The position numbers and the translations under genes were made by a program. From Chloroflexota bacterium (GTDB taxonomy: Bacteria; Chloroflexota; UBA6077): 8,576 nt of DNA. The notes below the pieces were generated by a model that was not told where the DNA came from, did not search any database, and saw nothing but the letters and a program-made list of their open reading frames with translations. Positions 1-6,099 of the stretch are shown in pieces. Numbering within the stretch: position 1 is the first letter of the stretch; the number at the start of each line of letters is the position of its first letter. The stretch spans positions 1-8,576 of the forward strand of contig JAJZQR010000223.1 in assembly GCA_021806765.1 (NCBI GenBank). The letters are read 5' to 3'.

Positions 1-135
1 GTGGGCGATGCTGCCCGTGATGTCCTGCCTGTAGAGGCGGCGGTCCACCGGAATGGAGGCGCCGAAGGCGTGCACCTCGGCGTCCATCTCCTTCTCGAAG
101 CGCCCGCCCCACAATTTGTCTTTAGTCCCTCTCAT
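1..135 (-). CDS. argH: Argininosuccinate lyase, N-terminal 45 residues (runs off the window)
   Basis: Argininosuccinate lyase splits argininosuccinate into arginine and fumarate, the last step of arginine biosynthesis in the cytoplasm. Only the first 45 codons are present; the reading frame is open to base 1. Reading the minus strand from the ATG at 135-133 gives [18 protein letters not shown]..., with the family's N-terminal WGGRF motif at residues 9-13 and the conserved [13 protein letters not shown] block at residues 33-45. The ATG was chosen because it lies a normal distance before WGGRF. The upstream ribosome site is only a purine run (GGGGGGA, about 11 bases away), so the start is likely but not certain. 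The gene lies 143 bases downstream of argG on the same strand, the usual argGH order. A palindromic repeat separates the two, and no promoter was recognised between them. Confidence 0.93.
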   Translation of the reverse strand, partial: MRGTKDKLWGGRFEKEMDAEVHAFGASIPVDRRLYRQDITGSIAH

Positions 136-183
136 TCGGATGCCCGTCCCCCCTACTGCTTTGTGACTCGCGATTTGGGAGGT

Positions 184-248
184 GTCATCCTCAGCGATAG
201 CGAAGGATCTCCTGTAGCGAGGAGATGCTTCGCTCTGCTCAGCATGAC
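184..248. repeat. 65-base imperfect palindrome of the dispersed GTCAT...AGCGAAG type
   Basis: Two arms of about 26 bases face each other. The left begins GTCATCCTCAGC and continues AGCGAAGGATCT. The right, read on the other strand, begins GTCATGCTGAGC and continues AGCGAAGCATCT. They differ by a few substitutions and one indel, with about 12 bases between them. Palindromes of this general form are common dispersed intergenic repeats in many bacterial genomes (recalled, not searched). Here it lies between argG and argH. In RNA it could fold into a long hairpin that ends or dampens transcription or protects the argG mRNA 3' end. It has no clear U-tract, so I do not call it a terminator. Confidence 0.7.
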
Positions 249-278
249 AGTACCCTGCAGCTCAGCCGCCATAGCGCC

Positions 279-1526
279 CTACTTCTCCTCTTTCACCTCG
301 GGCGCGGTCAGCCGGAGGATCTCGTCGGAGGACTGGCCGATCCACTGGATCCGCGACTGCGTCCGGAGAGGCAGGCCCCACAGTTGGATGAAGCCGACGG
401 CGGCGGAGTGGTCGAAGGTGTCCCCTCGCTCGTAGGTGGCCAGGGACGTGTCGTAAAGGGCCTTCGGGGACTGCCGTCCTACCGCTCGGGCGACGCCCTT
501 GAGCAGCTTCATCCGGATGGTGCCGGTCACATGACGCTGGGAGCTGGCGATGTAGGCGGCCAGGTCCTGGTGCAGGGCGGAGAACCAGAGGCCGTTGTAC
601 ACCATGTCGGCAAACTCGGTGGCCACCCTCGCCTTGAACCGGGACTGCTCCTTGGTTAGGGTCATCTTCTCCAGCTCGGCGTGCGCCAGATGGAGCACCG
701 TTCCGGCGGGAGTCTCGTAGACCTCGCGGGACTTGATGCCCACCAGCCGATTCTCGATGGTGTCGATGCGGCCCACGCCATGCTGTCCGGCCAGGTCGTT
801 CAGCCGGCCGATCAGCTCAACCCCATCCATCTCCTCGCCATTCAGGGCGACCGGAATCCCGTGGCGGAACTCAATGTCCAAGTAGGCCGGCTCGTCGGGG
901 GCGCGGCGGGGATCTACGGTCCAGAGGAAGGCGTCCTCGGGGGGCTCGATCCATGCGTCCTCCAGGATGCCCGCCTCGATGCTGCGGCCCCACAGGTTCA
1001 CGTCGATGCTGTAGGGGCTGGCAGCAGTGACCGGGATCGGGATGTCGTGCTTCTCGGCGTACTCGATCTCCTCGTCCCGGGTCATCCGCCACTCGCGCAC
1101 GGGGGCGATGATCTTCAGGTCCGGCGCCAGGGCTGCCACCGAGACGTCGAACCGCACCTGGTCATTCCCCTTGCCGGTGGACCCATGGGCGATGGCGACG
1201 GCGCCTTCCTCCCGGGCCACGTCCACCATGATCTTGGAGATCAGGGGCCGGGCCAGGGCCGTGGCGAGGGGATAGGTTCCCTCGTAAATGGCGCCTGCCT
1301 GTAGGGCCGGGAACACAAAGTACTTGACGAAGAGGTCCTTGGCATCGACCACCAGCGCCTTGGCGGCGCCCACTTTGAGGGCCTTGTCGTGGATGGCCTG
1401 GAGGTTTCGCTCGCTGCCCACGTCGGCGGTGACGGCGATGACCTCCATGTTGTACTTCTCCTGCAGCCAGCGGATGGCCACGGAGGTGTCGAGGCCTCCG
1501 GAGTACGCTAAGACTACCTTGTCCAT
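279..1526 (-). CDS. argG: Argininosuccinate synthase
   Basis: This enzyme joins citrulline and aspartate, using ATP, to make argininosuccinate in the arginine pathway (cytoplasmic, normally a tetramer). The 415-residue product is close to the family's usual 400 or so. Visible motifs are the ATP-pyrophosphatase P-loop AYSGGLDTS (residues 7-15), the substrate-binding YEGTYPLATALARPLI (81-96), AHGSTGKGNDQVRFD (113-127) and SPYSIDVNLWGRSIE (170-184), and FDHSAAVGFIQLWGLP near residues 371-386. The frame is open further upstream to 1610. The ATG at 1526 is preferred because MDKVVLAYSGG matches the family N-terminus and GGAG lies 7 bases before it. The preceding 28 codons look non-conserved. It sits 210 bases downstream of rpoN, with its own extended -10 promoter in that gap, and argH follows. 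I see no missing key residue. Confidence 0.97.
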   Translation of the reverse strand: MDKVVLAYSGGLDTSVAIRWLQEKYNMEVIAVTADVGSERNLQAIHDKALKVGAAKALVVDAKDLFVKYFVFPALQAGAIYEGTYPLATALARPLISKIMVDVAREEGAVAIAHGSTGKGNDQVRFDVSVAALAPDLKIIAPVREWRMTRDEEIEYAEKHDIPIPVTAASPYSIDVNLWGRSIEAGILEDAWIEPPEDAFLWTVDPRRAPDEPAYLDIEFRHGIPVALNGEEMDGVELIGRLNDLAGQHGVGRIDTIENRLVGIKSREVYETPAGTVLHLAHAELEKMTLTKEQSRFKARVATEFADMVYNGLWFSALHQDLAAYIASSQRHVTGTIRMKLLKGVARAVGRQSPKALYDTSLATYERGDTFDHSAAVGFIQLWGLPLRTQSRIQWIGQSSDEILRLTAPEVKEEK

Positions 1527-1655
1527 TTCCTGTCTCCAGTCTTGAGAGGGTGATGAGTGCGGCGTGATTCCAGATCCTGCTCTCTCTTGGGAGAGCCGTG
1601 AACCATCCACAGACAGGCTCGCGACGTGAGGATTCTAAGGGTCGGGTTCTGACAG
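1527..1655 (-). other. argG leader region
   Basis: If transcription starts about 7 bases after the -10 at 1662-1667, the argG mRNA has a leader of roughly 129 bases. It contains a small hairpin (GCTCTC 1579-1584 / GAGAGC 1591-1596, six-base loop). It also contains a possible 30-codon upstream frame, MVHGSPKREQ... through ...RKWTR, that ends at 1514, just inside argG. That frame has five Arg codons but no good ribosome site. I recognise no known riboswitch or T-box here. Confidence 0.3.
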
Positions 1656-1661
1656 CCAACC

Positions 1662-1670
1662 ATTGTACCA
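1662..1670 (-). promoter_or_regulatory. Probable sigma-70 promoter of argG (extended -10)
   Basis: The minus strand reads TGGTACAAT, an extended -10 (TGn plus TACAAT; five of six match TATAAT). It lies about 136 bases upstream of the argG start and downstream of the rpoN stop. The hexamer 17 bases further upstream (TCGTGC) is a poor -35, which is normal for extended -10 promoters. Found by eye only. Confidence 0.45.
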
Positions 1671-1705
1671 AGGTTTCGAGGCTGGCACGACCCCAACGGA
1701 TTCAA

Positions 1706-1728
1706 GCGCCGGTTTTGGCTTCCGGCGC
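1706..1728 (-). terminator. Possible hairpin terminator after rpoN
   Basis: Eight bases past the rpoN stop, the minus strand carries GCGCCGG, a nine-base loop AAGCCAAAA, then CCGGCGC: a perfect 7-base-pair GC-rich stem. Only TTGAATCC follows, not a run of T. It could be a weak intrinsic terminator or just an mRNA-end structure. It lies between rpoN and the separate argG promoter, which fits a boundary between transcription units. Confidence 0.4.
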
Positions 1729-1736
1729 AGCCTGAG

Positions 1737-3155
1737 CTATCTAAGCGACGAGGGAAGGATCTTCAACTGCATCCGGTATTTGGCCACGGTGCGGCGCGCC
1801 ACGTGGATGCCGCGCTGGGCCAGTCTTTCGGCGATCTCGGCATCGGTCAGAGGAGCCTTCTCGTTCTCGATCAACTCCTCAATGACATCCTTGATGCTCA
1901 GGGATGCTGTGAAGAAGTTGCTGAAGGGAATAACCTCGCCGTTGGGCAGCATGACAAACTTGGAGGCTGTGGCACGGCTAACCGTGGACTCGTGAATGCC
2001 CAGCTTGCTGGCGACGGCAGCGCGGGTCAGCGGTTTCAGATGCCGAACCCCCTTGGAGAGGAAGTCCTGCTGGCAGTCCACGAGGCAACTGGTGATTCGA
2101 TGGATCGTCTGCCGGCGCTGATTGATGTTGGCGATGAACAGCTTAGCCCGGGCCACATACTGCTGGATGTGGCGCTTCTCGTCGTCGGAGTAGCGCTCGC
2201 CGTCGCGCTCCAGGTCGGCGCTGATCTGCGAATAGACTGGCGATACCCGCAACAGGAATCGCTTCGATTCCACCACCTCTACGTCGAACTGTCCATCCCG
2301 CTCGCTGATGATGACGTCGGGCAGGACGTAGGAGGACCGGGTTTCCCTCCCATCCTGATGCCCAGCTGAAGAGGTGAACTCATGGGCCGGATGGGGGTTC
2401 AGCTCACGCTTGATGAACTCCCAAACGTCGCTGACCACGTCTGAGGATATCCGCAGGTCCTGAGCGATCTTGCTGAACTTATGCTCCCCCAGTTCCGTCA
2501 GGTGGGTGCCGATGATCTCCTGGGCAAAGGGTTGGTGGACACCCAGGGTATCCAGATACTCCAGCTGAATGAGGAGGCACTCTCTGAGAGTTCTGGCTCC
2601 GATCCCCGGTGGCTCGAGGGACTGGAGCATCTTCAACACCAGGTCTACCTCGTACTCCTCAGCGGCGCAGTCGTAGGCTGCTTCCTCGATAGAGCAGGAT
2701 AGATATCCCTTTTCGTCCAGGTTCCCCACCAGGTACTCAGCCACGTGCATCAGCTCCGGCTGCACCACTGCCCGCATCTCCGTCAGAAGGCGCTCGGGCA
2801 GGCTAACCTCGGCGGCAACCTGGGTGATGGGGTCGAACTCCTCGTCGCTGGAGCGGAGGTTCTGCCCGTAGTAGGGTTCGTCGTTGGCGTCTGGACCATC
2901 CAGCAGTTGATTGTCCGGTTTCTGGCGCCGAATACACACGGGGCAGATGCTGCCCTGGAGTTGGGTTCCACAGGTAGGGCAGGTAGGTATGTCGATCAGC
3001 TCGAGGGCCGGGTTCTCCTCCAACTCGGAAGCTATCGCCTGCTGTAACTCCATGGAGGACAACTGGAGGATATGGTTCGCCGCCACCAGCCTCGGCGAGA
3101 CCTTCATTGTCTGCTGCGGCAGTTGTTCTTGAATTGCGTCCAGGTCCATATCCAT
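1737..3155 (-). CDS. rpoN: RNA polymerase sigma-54 factor with inserted Cys4 zinc ribbon
   Basis: Sigma-54 directs RNA polymerase to -24/-12 promoters and needs an AAA+ activator to open DNA. The 472-residue product has the family parts in order. Region I is at residues 21-52 (HILQLSSMELQQAI, then ELEENPALE). An acidic stretch lies near 85-110. The core-binding domain covers about 110-300 (GNLDEKGYLS at 144-153). The helix-turn-helix is around 376-406 (GIHESTVSR). The C-terminal RpoN box ARRTVAKYR (453-461), which reads the -24 element, is intact. The unusual part is CPTC at 59-62 and CPVC at 71-74, a likely zinc ribbon between region I and the acidic region, absent from the Escherichia coli type. 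The start ATG follows a GAGGGGGAAAG purine run. The ATG two codons later is an alternative. Upstream there is a perfect -10, and the kinase gene ends 126 bases away. Confidence 0.95.
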   Translation of the reverse strand: MDMDLDAIQEQLPQQTMKVSPRLVAANHILQLSSMELQQAIASELEENPALELIDIPTCPTCGTQLQGSICPVCIRRQKPDNQLLDGPDANDEPYYGQNLRSSDEEFDPITQVAAEVSLPERLLTEMRAVVQPELMHVAEYLVGNLDEKGYLSCSIEEAAYDCAAEEYEVDLVLKMLQSLEPPGIGARTLRECLLIQLEYLDTLGVHQPFAQEIIGTHLTELGEHKFSKIAQDLRISSDVVSDVWEFIKRELNPHPAHEFTSSAGHQDGRETRSSYVLPDVIISERDGQFDVEVVESKRFLLRVSPVYSQISADLERDGERYSDDEKRHIQQYVARAKLFIANINQRRQTIHRITSCLVDCQQDFLSKGVRHLKPLTRAAVASKLGIHESTVSRATASKFVMLPNGEVIPFSNFFTASLSIKDVIEELIENEKAPLTDAEIAERLAQRGIHVARRTVAKYRMQLKILPSSLR

Positions 3156-3188
3156 AAGGAGCTTTCCCCCTCATGCCTGCCATCTATG

Positions 3189-3217
3189 ATTATACCGGCA
3201 GTCGCCTGCTAAATCCA
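3189..3217 (-). promoter_or_regulatory. Sigma-70 type promoter of rpoN
   Basis: On the minus strand the gap between kinase and rpoN contains a perfect TATAAT (3194-3189). Seventeen bases further upstream is TGGATT (3217-3212), which matches three of six -35 positions. The predicted start near 3182 gives a 27-base leader to the rpoN ATG. This would supply sigma-54 without sigma-54 itself. Confidence 0.55.
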
Positions 3218-3281
3218 GCTAGTGTCGGCTACGTGCGGATGGTTGGCGCCACGGTCAAACTTCGGTGCCCGGGCCCGTGAG

Positions 3282-4823
3282 CTAATAGGGTAGGGTGAAA
3301 ACGACCCTCGCCACCTGCTCATCGGGATGCTCTATCCACATCTTCCCGCCGTGGGCCTCGATGAAGTTCCGGCAGATATACAGCCCGAGTCTACCTCGGC
3401 CCAGTTGTGTTGCCTCCCCATCATCCGTAACCCGGCCGGGACCCTTGATCGCGTGGGTCAGGTCGTCGATCTGGATCTCGGTAGTCCGATACTCCAACCG
3501 GACCGCCACCTCCTCCTCGCCGGCATCCGCTGCCAACAATACGACACTGCCCGCCGTGGACTGGCCGGTAGCGTCCACCAGAAGCCTAACCAGCACCTGA
3601 ACCAGCCTGTCGGGATCCACCCGAACCAGCGGGAGCCGCTCCGGCAGGCTGATTCGCAGCTGCTGAGAGGGCGCCATCAGCTGCACTCTCGCGGCGACGT
3701 TTCGGAGCATCTGGCCCAGCGCCACCGGTTCGCGGTGCATCTCCAGCAGCCCGGTCTCCATCCGGGTGAGATCGACGATGTCGCTAACGATCAGGGCGAG
3801 CTTGTCGGCCTCTGAGGCGATGGTGCCGGCGAACTGGCGCATCCTGTCGTCGGATGTCTCCTGGTCTCTGGTGAGCAACTGGGCAAAGCCCTTGATGGAG
3901 GTGAGTGGTGTTCGCAGCTCGTGGGATAGGGTTGCCACGTAGTCGGCCCTGTGGAGTTCGAACTGGCGTAGCTTCGCCTCGATATCCTGCTGGGATTCGC
4001 GGAGCAGGACGTTCTCCAGGGTTATGGTCGCCTGACTCGCCAGCGCGGAGAGCAGTTCCTGCTTGAATTGGGAGGGACCCGCCGTGCGGGCATCGTGAAC
4101 GACCATCATTCCCAGAACGCGACCCCGGTGGATCAAAGCCACTGTCATGTATTCACCAACCAGGGTAACCCTGGTTGGGTGGTCATCTCGGCGGCTCCCA
4201 CCCCCGTGGCCGAGAGAACGGGCTCTCTCCTTCGCGAGTTGATGCGCCCTTTCCGACAGTTCCTCCCAACGGCGAGCGGCCCGCGGGTGAACGTGGCTGG
4301 AGATCAAAGCTACCGTCTCTCCACTGTCTGCCGTCTGATAGACCCACGAGGCGTTGGCATCGAACAGTTCGCAGGCTTGCCGGGCCAGGCTGCTTGCAAC
4401 CTGGGATAGATCGGTCCCGTGGATTCCCTCCTGGCCCGTCGTGACCAGTCGCTGAATACTGTCGAGAACCCAGCACCCGGAGTGTCCTTCCGGGCAGGTC
4501 AGCGTGGGTTGATCCGACGCCTCGTCGGAAGGATCCATCTTGGGCTCCGAATCTCGAGACGAGACTTCGGTGAGCTGTTGACCCAAACCCCTGGGCGATG
4601 CGTTATTGACTAGAGCGTACGTCAGTACCACGCCGGTTCCAGCGGCAAACAGCTGCAGGAGGGTGGGCTGTTGCGTCCACGCGCTGAGCAGGAATACCAC
4701 CGTAGTTGCCACGACCAGGCTAGAGGCGATCCTCAGGGCAGAGGCGGTGAAGAAGCCACTCTGGAGCAGAGCTTCTTTGAAGGGTGACCGGAGAGTAATG
4801 GGATCCTTGGCAACAGGGCGCAA
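3282..4823 (-). CDS. Membrane sensor histidine kinase with GAF domain and atypical ATP-binding domain
   Basis: This 513-residue protein is built as a two-component sensor. It has two hydrophobic segments near residues 31-49 and 54-73 (a hairpin anchor with almost no outside loop), a GAF-like region at about 123-275, a HisKA dimer/phosphoacceptor helix pair at 290-358, and a C-terminal HATPase-like domain at about 395-512. The H-box is SHELRTPLTSIKG with phosphoacceptor His301. The G2 box and following helix are clear (GRGRLGLYI, then EAHGG, 475-493). The N-box is altered: RVDPDRLVQVLVRLLVDA has Arg and Asp where Asn is usual. The expected DxGxG G1 box is absent (EYRTTEIQIDD instead). ATP binding or catalysis may be weak or unusual. 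The start is TTG at 4823: an in-frame stop lies four codons upstream, and AGGTGAGGA sits six bases before it. A sigma-54 promoter precedes it and rpoN follows. The signal sensed and the partner are not evident. Confidence 0.9.
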   Translation of the reverse strand: MRPVAKDPITLRSPFKEALLQSGFFTASALRIASSLVVATTVVFLLSAWTQQPTLLQLFAAGTGVVLTYALVNNASPRGLGQQLTEVSSRDSEPKMDPSDEASDQPTLTCPEGHSGCWVLDSIQRLVTTGQEGIHGTDLSQVASSLARQACELFDANASWVYQTADSGETVALISSHVHPRAARRWEELSERAHQLAKERARSLGHGGGSRRDDHPTRVTLVGEYMTVALIHRGRVLGMMVVHDARTAGPSQFKQELLSALASQATITLENVLLRESQQDIEAKLRQFELHRADYVATLSHELRTPLTSIKGFAQLLTRDQETSDDRMRQFAGTIASEADKLALIVSDIVDLTRMETGLLEMHREPVALGQMLRNVAARVQLMAPSQQLRISLPERLPLVRVDPDRLVQVLVRLLVDATGQSTAGSVVLLAADAGEEEVAVRLEYRTTEIQIDDLTHAIKGPGRVTDDGEATQLGRGRLGLYICRNFIEAHGGKMWIEHPDEQVARVVFTLPY

Positions 4824-4829
4824 CGGCGA

Positions 4830-4838
4830 TCCTCACCT
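4830..4838 (-). promoter_or_regulatory. Strong ribosome binding site that fixes the TTG start of the kinase
   Basis: The minus strand reads AGGTGAGGA, then six bases, then TTG (4823-4821). No ATG or GTG lies in frame near this site, and an in-frame TGA overlaps the Shine-Dalgarno sequence. TTG is therefore the only plausible start for the full-length kinase. Confidence 0.75.
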
Positions 4839-4854
4839 GGCAGCACAGCATTGA

Positions 4855-4889
4855 CTGGCTCCATGCTGGAGCCAGACGGCTTTGGCTCC
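4855..4889 (-). promoter_or_regulatory. Competing hairpins in the kinase leader
   Basis: CTGGCTCCA (4855-4863), the spacer TGC, and TGGAGCCAG (4867-4875) form a perfect 9-base-pair inverted repeat. A second copy of TGGCTCC at 4883-4889 can pair with the same central GGAGCCA (4868-4874), giving a 7-base-pair alternative. The two stems exclude each other. They lie between the sigma-54 promoter and the ribosome site. If transcription starts near 4884, the long palindrome occupies about +10 to +30 of the mRNA. It could be an attenuator, an mRNA stabiliser or a protein operator; the sequence alone does not decide. Confidence 0.5.
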
Positions 4890-4895
4890 CTTAAG

Positions 4896-4910
4896 GCAAA
4901 ACACGTGCCA
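4896..4910 (-). promoter_or_regulatory. Sigma-54 promoter (-24/-12) upstream of the kinase and rpoN
   Basis: The minus strand reads TGGCACG TGTT TTGC, which matches the sigma-54 consensus YTGGCACG-N4-TTGC at every defined position, including the preceding C at 4911 and the exact spacing. It lies in the 99-base gap, 13 bases after the BON-protein stop, and points at the kinase gene. Taking the C at 4896 as -12 puts the start of transcription near 4884, giving a leader of about 61 bases. The nearest downstream genes are the kinase and rpoN itself. Confidence 0.8.
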
Positions 4911-4922
4911 GTGGATCGCGTG

Positions 4923-5576
4923 CTACATTCCTTCGATCTGCAACTCCTCTCGAACCTCTTGGACCCCCGGGACCTCGGCCGCCACACTCTCCGCCAGATC
5001 GACGTCATCCAAAGAAGAGACGACGCCCCGGAGGAAGACCACGCCGTCCTGAGCCTCTACCTCAACCGAGAGGTCGGTAGTGGCTGCATCGGCGTGAAGG
5101 GCTGCCAGTACCGCTTCCCGAATCTCGTCGTCTCCCCTTGGTAGGCCGGGCAGTTGCGCCACGGCCGCCTCGTCGTCGGCCGTCTCCGCGAACCCGTTGA
5201 GCATCTCCACGCCGTCGGTGCTGCGGTCGGGCTTGACTACCGGGTCGGTGGGTGGGGTGTAGGGCTCGGCCTCGGAGACTGCCTCCAGGTAGTCGCCAGT
5301 CCCTACCTCGGCCGTGAAGTCGGGAGTCAGGTCGACTCCCTCCGCCACGTTGCCGACCGATGCCGCAAACCCCTCGATCATCAGATCGTTGGTGACAGAC
5401 CGGACCCCCGATATGCCTCGGACTGCGCCCTCCAACTGGTAGGCTTGCTCGTCAGAGGCCACAACCCCATCCAGGACTACGTGCCCGTCCTCGACGGAGC
5501 AGCCCACCGAGGGCTCGCCGAGTTGGGATGCAGCTCGGAGTACTGCCTGTCTTATTCTCTCGTCTTCGCCGGCCAT
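4923..5576 (-). CDS. Protein with two BON domains
   Basis: The 217-residue product has two copies of the BON fold. BON domains are about 60 residues, are known from OsmY and similar proteins, and are linked to membrane or phospholipid contact. BON1 covers about residues 6-69 (IRQAVLRAA, HVVLDGVVAS, VTNDLMIEG). BON2 covers about 149-217 (EIREAVLAAL, GVVFLRGVVSS, VREELQIEGM). The linker, about 70-148, is acidic and rich in Pro, Thr and Asp, and is probably disordered. There is no signal peptide or membrane segment, so unlike OsmY this protein appears cytoplasmic. The ATG at 5576 is supported by GGGGAGGG seven bases before it. It is the first gene of the minus-strand block and may be partly cotranscribed with the kinase, although a sigma-54 promoter lies between them. 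Its exact role is unknown. Confidence 0.85.
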   Translation of the reverse strand: MAGEDERIRQAVLRAASQLGEPSVGCSVEDGHVVLDGVVASDEQAYQLEGAVRGISGVRSVTNDLMIEGFAASVGNVAEGVDLTPDFTAEVGTGDYLEAVSEAEPYTPPTDPVVKPDRSTDGVEMLNGFAETADDEAAVAQLPGLPRGDDEIREAVLAALHADAATTDLSVEVEAQDGVVFLRGVVSSLDDVDLAESVAAEVPGVQEVREELQIEGM

Positions 5577-5599
5577 CTGGTTACCCTCCCCGTTGAGCG

Positions 5600-5735
5600 C
5601 TCAGCTATCAGCAATCAACTGTCAACATTCGGCTCTGGGGTGGTCTGCTTGCGCTACCCCGAGCCCCCCTTGCACCAATCCGGCTGCCATCGGCCTTGAG
5701 AAGCTGAGGCCTGACGGCTGACAGCTGATGGCTAG
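5600..5735. repeat. Diverged inverted repeat of the AGCTATCAGC / GCTGATGGCT type around a GC-rich hairpin
   Basis: The left arm (about 5603-5635, AGCTATCAGCAATCAACTGT...) matches the reverse complement of the right arm (about 5702-5733) at roughly 21 of 33 positions. Inside is a second inverted repeat: GGCTCTGGGGT (5631-5641) against ACCCCGAGCC (5656-5665), ten pairs with one bulged T and a 14-base loop. Related AGCTGAT words recur in the element next to the KaiC-like gene, so both look like copies of one repeat family. Confidence 0.5.
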
Positions 5736-5772
5736 TGAGTGGCGGCAAGATGCATGCCATTTCCGACCACGC

Positions 5773-5978
5773 CTGGCATGGTTCATGGGGAGAGTGACAG
5801 TCTAGTGAAGGCAGGCTACCCGGATCGTCATGCCCGACCTGATCGGGCATCCAGGGTTCCCCCGTTGGCGTGAAGGAGCAGCCTCACGAGGAGAGGGGAC
5901 GTCTGGACCCCCGCGCAAGCGGGGGTGACGTTGCATTAAACTGTAACTCCAACTACCCGTCCCCATGAACCATGCCAG
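5773..5978. mobile_element. MITE-like element bounded by 19-base perfect inverted repeats
   Basis: CTGGCATGGTTCATGGGGA at 5773-5791 is exactly repeated in inverse at 5960-5978. The similarity continues inward in diverged form: GAGTGACAGTCTAGT (5792-5806) against the reverse complement of ATTAAACTGTAACTC, about 12 of 15 matching. The unit is 206 bases, has no coding potential, and encloses a second palindromic repeat (5826-5930). This is the form of a miniature inverted-repeat element with a nested insertion. I see no clear target-site duplication outside the ends, so mobility is inferred only. Confidence 0.45.
5826..5930. repeat. 105-base dispersed-type palindrome made of two hairpins
   Basis: The ends are inverted copies: CGTCATGCCCG...TCCAG on the left and CTGGACCCCC...GGTGACG on the right. 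Each arm is also a perfect hairpin: TGCCCGA-CCTGA-TCGGGCA (5830-5848) and ACCCCCGC-GCAA-GCGGGGGT (about 5907-5926). Repeats with CGTCAT-hairpin-ATCCAG ends are common in intergenic regions of many bacteria (recalled, not searched). It sits inside the larger 5773-5978 inverted repeat. Confidence 0.65.
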
Positions 5979-6099
5979 CGGTTGGCACGGTTGGTTCAAG
6001 ACTTGCTAGAAATAGCAGAGTTTCAGGCCGGGCAGCCAGAACTGCACCGTGAGCACTGTGACCTGCCGGTATTGGTGCGCCTGCCCCTGGCGAAATGAG

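Noticed and set aside
681..1304. Long plus-strand open frame (207 codons) antisense to argG, and similar ones antisense to rpoN (1803-2369), the BON gene (5154-5699) and the KaiC-like gene (6124-6900)
   Set aside because: They lie opposite clear conserved genes, show no domain or compositional sign of a real protein, and are expected in GC-rich DNA where stop codons are rare.
1527..1610. Longer N-terminus for argG beginning at 1610
   Set aside because: The 28 extra residues do not resemble the argininosuccinate synthase N-terminus, while the ATG at 1526 has a ribosome site and starts the conserved sequence.
1682..1697. TGGCACG on the plus strand downstream of rpoN
   Set aside because: At sigma-54 spacing the -12 element is CAAC, and the site points antisense into rpoN.
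5604..5625. Possible -35 TTGACA for the BON gene on the minus strand
   Set aside because: No acceptable -10 hexamer lies 16-18 bases downstream, and the TTGACA is part of the repeat arm.
5983..5998. Second candidate sigma-54 promoter upstream of the KaiC-like gene (TTGGCACG then GTTC)
   Set aside because: The -24 half is perfect, but the -12 half reads GTTC instead of TTGC at the required spacing, missing the key G. About one TGGCACG is expected by chance in this window on both strands.
5608..5999. Small minus-strand frames of 65-80 codons in the intergenic region
   Set aside because: They run through the palindromic repeats, and their sequence is explained by those repeats. No ribosome site or domain was seen.
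6002..6018. GCTAGAAATAGC hairpin resembling the tetraloop of engineered Cas9 guide RNAs
   Set aside because: Only the short stem and GAAA loop match. There is no anti-repeat extension, CRISPR array or cas gene in the window, so this is coincidence.
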